Part shown: positions 22,076 through 33,516 of the stretch, piece after piece
Numbering within the stretch: the first letter of the stretch is position 1
Layout: each line of letters starts with the position of its first letter
Position numbers and translations under genes: made by a program
Assembly (NCBI GenBank): GCA_023853785.1
Contig: JAJIRX010000751.1
Span: 1-64,000, forward strand
From: Psilocybe azurescens
Lineage: Eukaryota; Basidiomycota; Agaricomycetes; Agaricales; Agrocybaceae
Direction: 5' to 3'
DNA: 64,000 nt
Notes under the pieces: generated by a model
Told to the model about the DNA's origin: nothing
What the model saw: only the letters and a program-made list of their open reading frames with translations
Databases searched by the model: none

Positions 22076-23731
22076 CTACCTGAACCGAGGGTTAACGTCT
22101 CCTCCAGGGGCGTTTTCACTGTGGCCATTGCCACTCCTTTGCTGTGATCCAAATTGCAAGCCAGATATATGAGTTATTGCGGAGGATCTAGCTCTATGGT
22201 TGTTGTTCGTAGCAATTCTGGCAACCAGAATTGTTGGTGCCATCCCCTGATTCTAGGCTAGAGATAGATTGTCTATATCAACATTAAGAGGTACGTACTG
22301 AGACAACAGTGAGAATCGCTTCTACGTAAAACTCTGCTTCGCCCAAGGGAGATCCCAACACATCAATTGATGGAACAAAAATGATAATGGCCTCGAGGAG
22401 GAGTACCAGTGAGTAAGCTGCAGCTGACTCGATGATCACTGTCACAATGTGGTTGAATAATCTTCTGGATGATGGATGATGTATTTGGGAAGTAGAATGT
22501 ATTCTGTACCCAATAATAAATGTAGTAATGACAGTGGTGCCCAGTGACACAAATACCAGGGCACTGGAGATATTATTGAATAAAATAGCATTTGCGCCAC
22601 TGCCTGTATGACCAAATTTCACATTTAAAACCATTGTTGCAACAATGAGACCTGCAGTGACATGTCACTACTGAAAATACTCATGTTGGACTTTCATCCA
22701 TAGGACTCACTGTTACGACAAGTCTTTTTCTTTTCCCTTTCTCTTTTCTTTTCTTTTCTTTTCTTTTCCTTTTCTTTGTCATCCTTCACATCATTGATAC
22801 AGCATCGTCTGCTCTGATGAACTTTGTTTTCTATCATTCTACAAAACTCCATCATATCTCTGATGGACTTTCACTTCCATCTTTTATGATACATCTTTCG
22901 ATGAACAATTGATCTGTTTCCTCTATTCTTATATACATCTGCTGATGAACATTCAAACTCATTTCAACTTGCTGTACAGTTCATAGTATTTATACTAGGA
23001 AGGATCCATTGTATTCTTTAGCTAGTTCTTGAGAATCTAACCTCCTCTTACTTGACACCGCTTGGAACTCGCTGTTCTTGACTACTTGACTGTTGGCTTT
23101 ATCCATGCACGTGAATATAAGCTTGAAGTCGTAACACTCACTGCATTCCACAACTAAAAGTATCAATGGAGCCAAAACCGCCCGGAACAATTGTCCCCAG
23201 ATGTGGTAGCATCTCCATATCTGTCGAAACACCAATGAGAATTATGTGACAATCAGAGATATAGACCAACCAATAGTCCATCAGAAATAATAAACAAGAA
23301 ATTTTCTAGAAAGAGATTGAGTATCCACATGCATAGAATACCATCCACTGTTTCCAAAAAGATCAATTGTCGTGTGTCTCCTGTAGTCACAGTTGTCCAA
23401 TCAAGGTAGTATCATTCCACAATGAATTTTAGGAAGCAAAGCAAATACAGCACAGAAATGGCTGAAAGAACAACATGACAATTTGGATTTGCAGGTTTCT
23501 TGGATACTGTAGGTGACATCATTGACACAATTTTCTTTTAAGTAGATGGGAACAACCCACAGGGAAGGTACATGGTACCTCCATATACCATGGTGTAAAT
23601 GCCTAGCACAGATAAGGTTGTGGTGATGTCATTCACAGATGTGGGGACTCACCCATGAGAAAAATTAAAAAGCATTGGCTATTGACGTTGGCACTGACGT
23701 TGACTGGGATTGGGATGTCTGGTGTAGACAT
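22076..23731 (-). pseudogene. Seven-transmembrane protein with one in-frame stop
   Basis: A six-exon model with matching phases: 23653-23731 (ATG at 23731, MSTPDIPIPVNVSANVN), 23561-23602, 23271-23506, 23142-23220, 22299-22603 and 22076-22246. Hydrophobic segments in order: IYTMVYGGTMYL; VVLSAISVLYLLCFLKFIVE; ILCMWILNLFLENFLFIISD then WRCYHIWG; LFRAVLAPLILLVVE; ALVFVSLGTTVITTFIIGYR; AAAYSLVLLLEAIIIFVP; and VEAILTVVSGMAPTILVARI. The tail is Ser/Gly/Asn-rich and ends at 22076. It looks like a basidiomycete-specific seven-pass family whose ligand is unknown to me. Codon TGA at 23412-23414, between FIVE and YYLDW, sits where a Trp (TGG) would be natural. Everything else is open, so it is a very recent pseudogene, a base error or a recoded site. 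One 538-bp intron (22604-23141) is unusually long for this window. Confidence 0.7.
22724..22777. repeat. Polypyrimidine CTTTT repeat inside a long intron
   Basis: CTTTTCTTTTCTTTTC-type tract on the plus strand within the 538-bp intron of the seven-transmembrane gene. It is followed by loosely repeated TCTGATGAAC-like words (22815-22945). Confidence 0.7.
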
Positions 23732-24064
23732 TATGAGATGCTTTAGAATAGAGCATCTTTATCCACCAACAACTTTCTTATATATTAGTCAACAGTATTA
23801 TTCATAGCCTATAGTGATTGGTAGTTGTGGTATGCATTCTTCCCACCAGATGATTATAACATTAATACAAATGCATGATATCCAAAGCGAGCAGAAGCTT
23901 TTGCCTATATCTTTATCTTGTCTTGTATGTTCAATTCCTTGGCACTTTTTCACAGTACTTTACCATCCTCCACACAGTCCATATGGACTCCAGTGGACTC
24001 CAGTGGACTTGAGACAGTAAATAAATTCAATCTTAACATAAATTCAGATTGGTGGAATACAGTA

Positions 24065-24375
24065 CAGTAGCTCAAAAACCGTCCCAATGTTTGGCACTTT
24101 CTCACTAATTGTTTAATAACGATTAAAGTCTGAAATATTATATGTTATAGTTTAACATGTGACTAACATATTTCTCACCAAGGTCACATGATTTTAACGA
24201 AAACTGATTAAGTAATGGAGTTTACAAAATAATAGAGCATTTGGTGAGAAATATGTTAGTCACATGTTAAACTATAACATATAATATTTTCAGACTTTTA
24301 CATAATTTATTTCCCAAGTTATTAAACAATTAGTGAGAAAATGCCAAAAATTGGGACGGTTTTTTGAGCTACTGT
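24065..24375. mobile_element. Tc1/mariner-like MITE, fold-back, TA target duplication
   Basis: The ends are CAGTAGCTCAAAAA and TTTTTTGAGCTACTG, flanked on both sides by TA (24063-24064 and 24376-24377). The arms (about 118 and 138 bp) are near-perfect inverted repeats through GTCTGAAATATTATATG and ACTAACATATTTCTCACCAA, around a unique centre of about 55 bp. The corresponding place in copy B (53.4 kb) has no such insertion, so the MITE landed in copy A after the two copies separated. Confidence 0.92.
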
Positions 24376-24950
24376 ATATTAATAACTATTTAATACATTA
24401 CTATCTACATCCAAGGGCCAAGACAAAAGAAAGAAAAAAAGCGAATAAAAAAGCGAATAAAATAAAAATAAAAAAGGGGGGCAGGAGCAGTACTTTACCA
24501 TTGTATGCGTTGTCTGTCAGGTCATTGGTATGTGTTGTACCCTTTATCATCGTCTTTGCAGCCGCTGTCCATATTGTTTTTGCCCTTGTTGTTGCTGTCG
24601 CAGCTGCTGTCCTTGTACCCATCAGCACCTGTCACTGTTGTTCACATCCTCATTGCTGTTGCAGCCACTGTGCTTGTCCTTGTTGCAGCCGCTGTCCTCG
24701 CTGTCCCTGTACCTGTTGACATTGTCCTTGTCGCTGTCACAGCTGTCATCTCCGTTCTTGTTGTTGTTGTAGCTGCCATTGCTGTACCTGTCCATACCCA
24801 TTGCTGTTGCAGTTGCTGTCCCTGTCCTTGTCATTGTTGCAGCTGTTGTCCCCGTCCCCGTCCTTGTCCCTGTCGTACCCATCCATATGCATCGCTGTTG
24901 CAGCCGCTGTCCCTGTCCTTGTTGCTGTTGCAGCTGCCATCCCCATCCCC

Positions 24951-24987
24951 CTGTCCCTGTCCCTGTCCCCATCCCTGTCCCCATCCT

Positions 24988-25074
<87 letters not shown>

Positions 25075-25075
25075 T
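24951..25075. repeat. CCCTGT hexamer minisatellite
   Basis: About twenty CCCTGT units, the central part nearly perfect, inside a larger C-rich degenerate region (24560-25440). Every frame is open over long distances (PCPCPC, LSLSLS, VPVPVP). I take that as a by-product of the 6-bp period, not a gene. Confidence 0.9.
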
Positions 25076-26042
25076 GTCTGTCCTTGCTGTCCTTGTACCC
25101 ATCCATACCTGTCCCCATTGTCCTTATACCCATCTGTACCTGTCCCCGTTGTCCTTGTACCCATCTGTACCCATCTCCATTGTCCTCATCGCCGTCGCTG
25201 CTGCTGTCCTTGTCCTCGTCGCGAGCCGCCCTTGCCCTCACCCTTGCCCTTGTCCTTGTCCGGGTTGTCCTCGCCTACATCCTGGTCTTTGCCTATGTCT
25301 GGGTCCTTGCCTATGTCTGAGTCCTTGCCCTTGCCTACGCCCAGGTCCTTGCCTACGTCCTTGTCTGGGTCCTTGTTGTTATGCTTTGCGGTCGTCCTTG
25401 TCCAGGTCCTCATTGTTGCTGTTGTTGTCATCATTTTTGGTGTGGCCATTGCAGTTGTCGTCATCCTCCATTGTGTTGGGTTGGCTGTCACCTGGCTCTG
25501 ACCAACAAGGTGGTGGTGGTGGTAGTCAAAAGAAAGGGTGGGGTCTGACGAACATGTTCATTTGATTGTTGTTGTGCCAATCAGCCGATGCCAGGCACAC
25601 ATGCGCATCACATGTGCCTGTGAAATTTCACCCTGCGGACTGAACAAAATACAAAATTGTATCCATAGGGAGGCTTTGCTCCCAAGTGTATTTAACTATT
25701 GTTTCATTTAATTGTTATTTCATAGAGTTTATTTTCATTGACTTTATTCTTTTATTTTTTGCAATTAAGTATCCAGTGGACTCCAGTGGACTCCACTGGA
25801 CTGTGCTAATAAATACATTATTTGTTGTTGTTCAGTGAATATTTAGGCCCAAGTCCAGTGGACTCCAGTGGACTCCAGTGGACTTGACTTGACTGAGACT
25901 GGACTGAAAATTTGGCAAGAGTCCAGTGCAAGTCCAGTGGACTCCAGTGGACTAGACAATCTGTCAGCCAGGTTGGCTGGGCAGAGAGTCCACTGGGGTT
26001 CACTGGAGTCCATATGGATTGTGTGGGGAAAGGAAAGACCTC

Positions 26043-27798
26043 CTTTTCAATCGCCCCACTGTCAATCCTTGCGGTATATTTCCCACTAGTACAGCCTTAT
26101 TTCACTCAATCATAAGGTATGCACTTACGTCTGACTGATCTACATTCAGCTGAGCTAGTCGCTGTTGAGCCAGACCCAAAGTTGCCACACACCATTATAT
26201 TCTTGGCCTACGCATTGCAACACATGCGTAAACTGAGTCTTTACCATATACCTTTGTCATATAGACAAACTGACACAGTATAACTGCAATCTCTTGGTGT
26301 GTGGACATATAATGACCCAGTAATACTTTCATAAATATTTACTACACTCCAATTTTTGGGATTGAAAGTAACCACCTGCAGGTATGCTGTCTCGTGAGAA
26401 GGAGACACCCCCACTACCTCATCTCAAACGCACATGCACATGCACCCATACACATTCCTCCAGTGTACAACCCTTCTGCTAGAGTTTCCTGCGATGACAT
26501 CCGGTTGAGGCACACATAAAGCAGCAAATTTACCTATCCAAAAATTTCTGACTCTTGTGTTCTGTCCTTCCTTCAGTCTACTGAGTCCACACAGCAGGAG
26601 TGCTTGAGAACGCCTGTGTTTTTGGCAAACAGTCAAGGTGCATGTAGAGCAGCAAGTTCACGTGTCTGAAGATATCTGATGCTTACTTCCTGCCTTCTGT
26701 ATAACAAGTCAACAAGCAACGTGGCAAGAGCACTGTGACAACACCCATTTTGTCCGAGCAGAGATAGAGGAGCAGGTCACACTACAGTAAACGGTGCTTG
26801 CTGTTGTACTTAATGAGTCATGCCCACAGAAAATGTAGACTCTCCGTAAAACTCCGCTCATGATATGACAAGTTAACTACTCCAAGTGGATGGAGAGGTA
26901 GCCCAGTGGCCATGTAAAATTAAATTTAGTCAGAGATAGGAGAGATATGATGCGGATGATGGTGAGGGAGAAGAATATATGTGTGCACTTGCACTTCGAT
27001 ACCTCATCCAACACGGAACATTGTACAGGCGGAGTGAAGGTGTATCCCGGCACTCATGCTACTCATCCCATGCCGAAAGATGGGGGAGAGAAAGTATAGG
27101 TTCAGAAATGACGTACGGGGAGAGGGAGAAGAGTGTTGCTGAATGTAAGAGTGCTGCGACGTGATCTGTGCTGACTTAGTGAATCATGAGGAGTTGTATC
27201 GCAGTTGTGTATGGTGCGGCTGTTGCGCTTAGGGGAAACGGTGGGGGTGGAGGCATAAGAGCAATGTGGAATGTAAGATGGAAGACAAGGAGAATTGCCA
27301 CATTGGACGTCAACTCCACGGCAGCAGGGTTATCAGCAATTTAAAGACACCAGTGCTTTCAACTCCAGAGCACAACATCAATTTAGAGACGGAAGAGAAG
27401 AAGAGACCACTCACGGTCCCTCAAACGAAGCACAGTCATGCGGCTCCCATATGCAATCCAGGTCCGGATTGTTCTCTTCCCCTTCCCCTTAGAGAGCCTG
27501 TTCATGTCCTCTACTTCAGCTTGACCCTTGGATCAACATTCGAGTCCTCTTCCAGCTAATTTACAAGAAGCATTCCATGATATCTTCATGGTACGGGCGG
27601 AACTTAGTCGGACTGTTGAGACGCTCGAGTACGACGTAATCCTGCGCAGTACTCAGTACTATCGTTTAGCTTGTTTTTGAGATGTCCAGAATGTAGGCTA
27701 TACCTCCAACCTTCTCGTGTCGAAGCTCTGCACGACAAGTTTTGAAAGACTCATTAACTGGTACGCAAGATATGGCCGAAGTGTCGTCATGTCGAGTG
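26043..27798. other. Intergenic stretch with one possible small exon
   Basis: Mostly short frames. 27524-27681 (plus) reads LPANLQEAFHDIFMVRAELS and TVETLEYDVILRSTQYYRL to a stop, which looks coding and may be the end of a small gene starting near 27266 (frame with MEDKENCHIGRQLHGSRVIS). No start or domain can be fixed. Confidence 0.35.
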
Positions 27799-29278
27799 CT
27801 ATATAAGAAATAAACCGAAGCTCAGAAATAAATTTGTAAGACAGCGATGAATGCTTATATGCAATGGCAGAAATACAGAAATGAGAAGCTTCCTCATGCA
27901 TTTTACTGGGATCAATGAAAATTCATGAGACCGGGTTGGATTGACGAGGAAGTCAGTGAACGAGGCATGAAGAAACTTGATGTGCTTGTTGTTATCTGAA
28001 GCATCCACAACAGACAACAGGTCAATGAGGAGACGAACAGTGCCCCGGGTAAGTTGCATAAACTCCTCCAGATCATTGACTATTTAATATTAGTTTTAGT
28101 CAATTCAAAAGCCACCTGTAGAATTCGCAAGACTGCTTTGACATCCTCCACGTCAGAAAGAATATTGATATACAAGGCATTAAGTTGCGCATATGGCCTA
28201 TCGTCATTGACCGGAAGGATGCCTTGAATGAATTTGAGGCGATTGAGGGGTTATGTCGAGGAGAGGACACATATCCAATAACCGTGACTGCGTAGATGAA
28301 TTGACCTGACGATTTTGCGACCAATTCGGAGATGTCTTCCTCCAATGGCCATGAATCTGGAAGATAGGCACGCATAATGTGCGTATTTCTTATGTCACAA
28401 AACGAGTCTACCAGATATAGCTTTATATCCTTGTTTGGACGGTATGTGTCGTCGAGTGCAAGACGAAAAGTCAGACTGTGGAGAGCGGCAACAGAAAATG
28501 ATGTGGTGAGATGGTACTCTGGTCGGCTGACAACGAGAAATTTGAAGGGGAGGGCCGAGCGATGACGCTGGGGTGCATTTGAGATGGTGTTTAAAATTGT
28601 GCTCTGAACGTCCGCTCCATTGCATTCGTGGAGACCATCGATGATGATTAAGTTGGGATATGGTGTCCCAGATGTGAAAAGCCTAGCTCTGGCAAGCTGA
28701 AGAAGAGGATCAAGGAACAATGTGCGGAATTGTGCATTGAAATTAAGCTGAAAGATTGCCGGATTGTTGCTGATAGCTGCTTCGATTATAGGCCGGGATT
28801 CATGAATGTGTAACCATAATTGGTAGGCCAATGTCGCGACGAAAGTTTTTCGTTGTTTTGCCTGAGATCTGACCGAGAGAAAAAGAAGATGGCAAGCAGG
28901 CGATTCCTTTTGGCGCATAGTTCTGCGAAGGTATGTGCAATGGCCGATTTGCCTGTGCCTGCTGGACCATGCAGCCACAGCACGAAGTTATCCCATCCAA
29001 ACTTCCCAATAAACCAACCGATGAGCTTTTGAAGGACGGCGGTAGGAGTGTTTGGGTGGCATTTGGGAGAGTCGAATCGCTCACCTGAGTTATGGAGTGC
29101 CCCGATATGCTGCCTCCAGCAATTGTTTAATGGCTATACTCACGCATCAATTTTATTTGATAATAATCGACATAGAGTGAGGGAGCCACATACCTTCAGA
29201 CGATGGACTATGATGGTTCTCGTGGTGGTCTGTGAACGTTCCTCCATTTATCAAGACATTGTTTGAATTTTGGAACAT
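27799..29278 (-). CDS. NACHT-domain NLR-like protein without sensor repeats
   Basis: A signal-transducing NTPase of the STAND class. The start at 29278 gives MFQNSNNVLINGGTFTDHHE, an N-terminal INGGTF motif that I recall from many agaricomycete NACHT proteins. After an intron near 29105-29190 come ERFDSPKCHPNT and LQKLIGWFIGKFGWDNFVLW, then Walker A LHGPAGTGKSAIAH (about 28965). One base is gained or lost at a GAAAAAC run near 28850. The domain goes on with TFVATLAYQLWLHIHESRP, Walker B YPNLIIIDGLHECNG, FKFLVVSRPEYHL (sensor-1-like), and a helical region ending VNDLEEFMQLTRGTVRLLID and HIKFLHASFTDFLVNPTRS. No WD40, TPR or ankyrin repeats follow, so it is either truncated or a repeat-less NLR. 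Function by family: non-self recognition or programmed cell death. Confidence 0.75.
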
Positions 29279-30131
29279 GGTACAAGCAACTGATATCCTT
29301 TATGACTAGGGGCGGAGAACGGTGGTATGTCTCTCAGATCTTGGTCTGGAGCAAGGAAGCTTAGTTAGTGAATCTCAAGGGGGAAGTAAGTCAAATACGA
29401 TGAGAACACATGGAAAGGTGTCAATGTGCATGAGGCTTGGCATGCTCGGGAACAACATTGATGTTTTCATTAGTGGTTTTCATTACATGCACAGCTGCAG
29501 AAATTCTTTATTGCACCTTTATCGTTGAAGGCCACGAGCCCTGTTTTGCCTTATTCTCAATAGACAGTGTGAAGTGTAATATCATAATCACTCTCAAAGC
29601 TCGAAGAGACGTAATGAATTATAAGCCATAACCATAAGACATAAAATTTGGCACAAAACACGAAGGGACCGTCTTCACCTTCTCTACAGACGCAATCGTT
29701 AAATTTCTCCCAATCCCAGTCCCTCTTCCCATCCACCCACCCACCATTCATTCCCCTTCACGCAACGACGGTTCAAATTCCCCCTTACACCACACCTCAC
29801 GCACATAACTCTTGTTTACAGACAACGAACAAACGAATGAAATCTATAAATTATCTGCATCTAGCCATCCGCCAACCATCCTCATCCACTCCCGCCCCAC
29901 CACGATCATGATTACGGCCCGATTTAGTATGCTTTTAACCAGAACGAGGGGGAAAGGAGGAGAGGGATGAGAGATATAGGCGGTAGGCAGGGTATGTCGA
30001 GTCGAGTATGTAGGAGATGTCGATGTCGATGTCGATTATGTTATTTATAGCATACAAAGGTCAGTGCGTATTGTGTGGAGTTTAACAAAAAGGAACGTAC
30101 TTTGCGATTGGGTTAGCAAACTTCTGGTGGT
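29279..30131. other. Intergenic stretch
   Basis: This is the upstream region of the NACHT gene. I see nothing coding. 29700-29800 is pyrimidine-rich. Confidence 0.4.
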
Positions 30132-30626
30132 ATGGGTAAGAAAGGCCGGATGAAGTTGAGGAACCGAACGCTCAAGCCAAAGCTCTTGAACATCCCTACG
30201 CCTGGCGCATTTAAGCCCTCCTCCTCCTCTCCCTCACGTCCCTTGTCGTCGTCGTCATCGTCAAATGCCCACTCCTACTTGCACACACTGTGCCGCCAGC
30301 GCATCGCGTCCTCGGACCCTAAAGTGTACTCGCGTACCTCTACCGCATGGGAATTTACGGCGTCGGCAAGGGGTGTAGAGCCGGGATGGCGAACGACGCC
30401 GCCTCTGCGACGTCCAGGCCTTCTTGAGAATGCAGGGTGTGTCGGAGGCGGAGCTCGATGTGCAGTTCTTCAAGAGGTCGCGTGGTGGGAGTGGCTGAGG
30501 GTGTGTGCGTGGGCTGAGGATGGTGAGGCACAGGCTGGTAGCTGCGTTTGCCATTCAGGCTTGGAGTTTAGCAAAATGAAAACCAAGGCGGCGGAGATGG
30601 TGGGGAATGGGCAACAGGGCTGTTGA
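30132..30626 (+). CDS. Possible small hypothetical protein
   Basis: An open frame from ATG 30132 begins MGKKGRMKLRNRTLKPKLLN, IPTPGAFKPSSSS, then a Ser run. The first 60 residues look like a basic nuclear protein; the rest is less convincing. Another frame (30385-30495) reads RLCDVQAFLRMQGVSEAELD and ends at a stop, so an intron or a frame break may join the two. No family recognised. Confidence 0.3.
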   Translation: MGKKGRMKLRNRTLKPKLLNIPTPGAFKPSSSSPSRPLSSSSSSNAHSYLHTLCRQRIASSDPKVYSRTSTAWEFTASARGVEPGWRTTPPLRRPGLLENAGCVGGGARCAVLQEVAWWEWLRVCAWAEDGEAQAGSCVCHSGLEFSKMKTKAAEMVGNGQQGC

Positions 30627-30919
30627 CGCGTGACGTCGTGAATAGACGTTGATCTGATCGCGTACCGAGATAGGGGTCGTGACAAGTCGCGAAGATAAGA
30701 TAGGACAGTAACCCCAACTGCCCTTACCCCCAACCTAGGCCTCATCATGGGAAGTTGCGATTCAGATGCCTGAAATCTACGGTGATCATACAGATAGAGC
30801 AGGACTGAGATTACGTGATTTTTGTCAAGTCCGGGGTTCTAGGTATGTACTTGTATAGTTCGGGTGTTACATATATAGGGAAAAGCGAGGTCAGCGACGG
30901 CGATCTAAGGTTGGTGCGA

Positions 30920-30990
30920 TGCTATGCGATGCGATAGACGATGGACGATGGGCGATGGACAATGGACAATGGACGATGAACGATGAACAC
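30920..30990. repeat. Degenerate GATGGACGATG/GATGGACAATG repeat
   Basis: Imperfect 7-10 bp units (GACGATG, GACAATG, GATGCGATA) in a row within intergenic DNA. Confidence 0.7.
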
Positions 30991-32063
30991 GACGCGCAAC
31001 ACACCGTATGAGTGAAGAAGACGAAGAAAAAAAAATAGACGCGATGAGGAAAGCTAATTAGCAGTCATAAATGTCATGAGCGAGAGCTACACCTTGGCCG
31101 TGGCCGAATGTATGGATGTTCACCCCCGCAATTATAAAAGGAATGCATATAAAAAAATCCATCGTAAGTGTCGTTACCGTTTCATTTCGTTTCATTCTAG
31201 AAGCGAAGTTCGAGTTTAAGTATCATTATCAGTATTCTAGTTCGAACGCGAAGTTTGCGCTATGAGTGAGATTCCGATCGATCTCAGGTATGGTGACCGA
31301 CTTACAGACCCTATATGGGACGCGCGATTGGCTGTATGTGAAATGCGAGAGGATGACGCAGAGCAATAGCAATTGATAGAACGGATGGACAGGGGCAGAT
31401 ACGTAAGGAGGAACCAGGGACGCAGACAATAAGCGGATAGGAAGGAGATATAACGAGCCGTAGTGAGCGGGTAAATGTATGGAGCCGGTGATGAGGTGAG
31501 TGAGGTCCTGTCGGAGCGAGGGAGAGTGGAAGACGATGTACGGAGATGAGCATCAACGATGTAAAAGAAAGGAGTGCACGGGCAACACTCCCCCACCTTC
31601 CCCCTTCCCTCACGCACACTGTAGTACCGAAAACGGCAGCGAGTCGCGAGTGGGCGGTCGCCGACAACCGGGCCGCCAAGAACGTAGATACTATATACAG
31701 TATTGAGTAAAGCGTAAAGCGCACACGCTGCGTACAAGTGTGGCGGTTGCTTCATCCGTCCGCGTTTGGATTGATACCAAGAGCGAGTGTTGACAGGGCC
31801 CATGTCCCAGCTTCTGACGCCGGCGCTGACGATAGAGGATAGAGCCCTCAGCCCCCAGCTCTCAGCCTCAGTCCTCCCTCGTATTTCCATCCTGTTCTCG
31901 TCCTATTCCCACGCCCACACCCTTTCCAACGCCCCTGGGCCACCCACACCCACATCGACCCCAATAAACCCACACCAACACCCATACACCCATACACCCA
32001 CACGCCCACTCACTCTGCGTGCGTGCCACTTATTCAACCTTTACCTCTAACTTCGCCTTCGCC
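30991..32063. other. Intergenic stretch
   Basis: No gene supported. 31120-31160 has two TATAAAA-like boxes (ATTATAAAAGG, CATATAAAAAAA). 31900-32010 is an ACCCACACCCA-type low-complexity run. Confidence 0.4.
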
Positions 32064-33348
32064 TCATACCTGCATCGTCGTCGTCGTCGTCGCGCTATCG
32101 TTCGGCAACCCCTCGCGCTCGCACTCGTCCTCGTGCAAGCGCGAGTCTGGGATAGCCTCCTTTATTATCATCGCCGAACCCATCGCAGGAGCTAAAGACG
32201 CCCATGGACATGGACCTGAACATGCATTCGGGTTCGGGCTTAATAAGATAGACGCGAACATCATCGCATCTCTATCTTCATCGTCATCTATAGAGCAAGA
32301 CTCCTCGTCCTCGTCCTCGTCCTCTTGGTCGTGGTCGTGAAAGTTGTTGTAGGCAGAGGTGGATGAGTGTAAGTAAGAACGAGAACGCAGTTGCGAGGGC
32401 GAATTAGCGTCAGGGTATGTACGATATCTGGAAATGGGATTACGAGAATGAGAATGAGAATGAGAACGTGATCGCCAAGTCGTAGATGTAGATGTAGATG
32501 TAGATGCAGTTGTAGTTGTAGGACAGATCAGAAAAGAGTCCGTGATGGATGTATGCAGCGCCTCGCTGCCGTTGCTGCTGCTGTCGTTATTGCCGTCGTG
32601 AGAAGAAGAATGAGATGGATTAAAAGGAGATCGCGACGGCTCACCGTTGCAGTCGGCGTTGGCATCGGCGTCCCCGCCCCCGCCTAGCAACACCCGTAAC
32701 CTCTCCCGCGTCGATCGCAACGTCCTCGCTCTCGTGTCCGCGTCTGTGTTCATGTCCATGTCTGTGCTGGCACGCGCGTGCTCCTGCTCCCGCGCCACCG
32801 CCGACGGTGACATCACAGAGCTCGGGGCAGCTGATGAGGACGACGATGCTGACGACGACAAAGCGGCAGACGCAACCATATGCGCGCAAGATGATGGTGT
32901 TAATGATATAGCTGGAGATCTGCATTCCCTCAGCGATGGCGCGGATGGAGATGGCGAGGGAGGACGAAGGAGGGAGGAGGAGGGAGAGGGAGAGCGCGTC
33001 TTCGTCTTCGTCTTCCTCGTCGGAGCTTGCGGTTGCATCGTCGAGAGCTGCGCCTGCGTCCGAGTCAGGAGCTGCATCTGCATCGAGGGCCCTACCAGAG
33101 CGTAAGTGAAAGCCCACGGCAGGTGAAGCTGGGGTAGGAGCAGGGGAGAATGGGGGAGTTGCAGTTACACCGGAAGGAAAGCGGAGCGTCGAAGTGGACA
33201 TCAAAGTCAAAATGGAAGTGGAAATGGAAGTAGAGATGGAACCCGAACCCGAACTCGAGGTGGAAGAAGGAAGAGAGGGCGGGTCGCGATGCGAAACGAG
33301 CTCTTTGCTCTTCGTTGTTGTCATTGTCGTGGGTTTCTGATGTTTCAC
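32064..33348 (-). CDS. Ser-rich low-complexity hypothetical protein
   Basis: Two long overlapping minus frames: one from ATG 33348 (MKHQKPTTMTTTKSKELVSH ... VGFHLRSGRALDADAAPDS ... SSDEEDEDEDALSLS) and one that stays open down to 32064. The latter carries SRSPFNPSHSSSHDGN, an acidic cluster (DHDQEDEDEDEESCSIDDDE) and a C-terminus with CPWASLAPAMGSAMIIKEAI. They probably belong to one gene joined by an intron or a frame break at about 32850-33000. Serine homopolymers and TCG-repeat DNA make the exact frame uncertain. There is no catalytic domain. It could be a transcription-related, disordered protein. Function unknown. Confidence 0.45.
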
Positions 33349-33516
33349 CGCGCGGCCTTGTCGAGCCGGCGGGGTGAGGGCCGCGGATAGGGGATGGGAG
33401 GAAGGGGAAGGGGGTGAACATGGAGGGCGGTAACGGCAGACGTGAAGAAGAGGAGGAAGAGGAGATGCGGATGGTGTCGTCTAGGGAGAAGGAGGCGAGG
33501 TCGGCGTTGGTGAAGA

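Larger units (their letters stand above)
23953..26042. mobile_element. Terminal-inverted-repeat element, copy A
   Basis: The left end CAGTACTTTACCATCCTCCA runs into CACAGTCCATATGGACTCC. The right end is the reverse complement of GTCTTTCCTTTCCCCACA followed by CAATCCATATGGACTCC. Subterminal DNA is full of the near-palindrome AGTCCA(G/C)TGGACT, at about 23983-24010 on the left and 25775-26010 on the right. The same ends, the TTGTTGTTGTTCAGTGAATATT block and the TTTGCAATTRAKTAT block occur in copy B (53311-54580), same orientation. No transposase is visible, so it is non-autonomous. The core is a C-rich hexamer repeat. A mariner-like MITE has inserted near the left end. Confidence 0.75.

Noticed and set aside
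24505..25565. Several open frames over 200 residues on both strands encoding PCPCPC, LSLSLS, VPVPVP, GQGQGQ or DRDRDR repeats
   Set aside because: They arise from a CCCTGT-type hexamer repeat, which opens every frame at once. There are no start context, introns or domains.
31237..31890. Minus-strand frame of 217 residues
   Set aside because: Composition (Tyr/Ser/Arg/Cys-rich) lacks domain-like patterning, splice context and continuity with neighbours; probably a chance open frame in GC-rich DNA.
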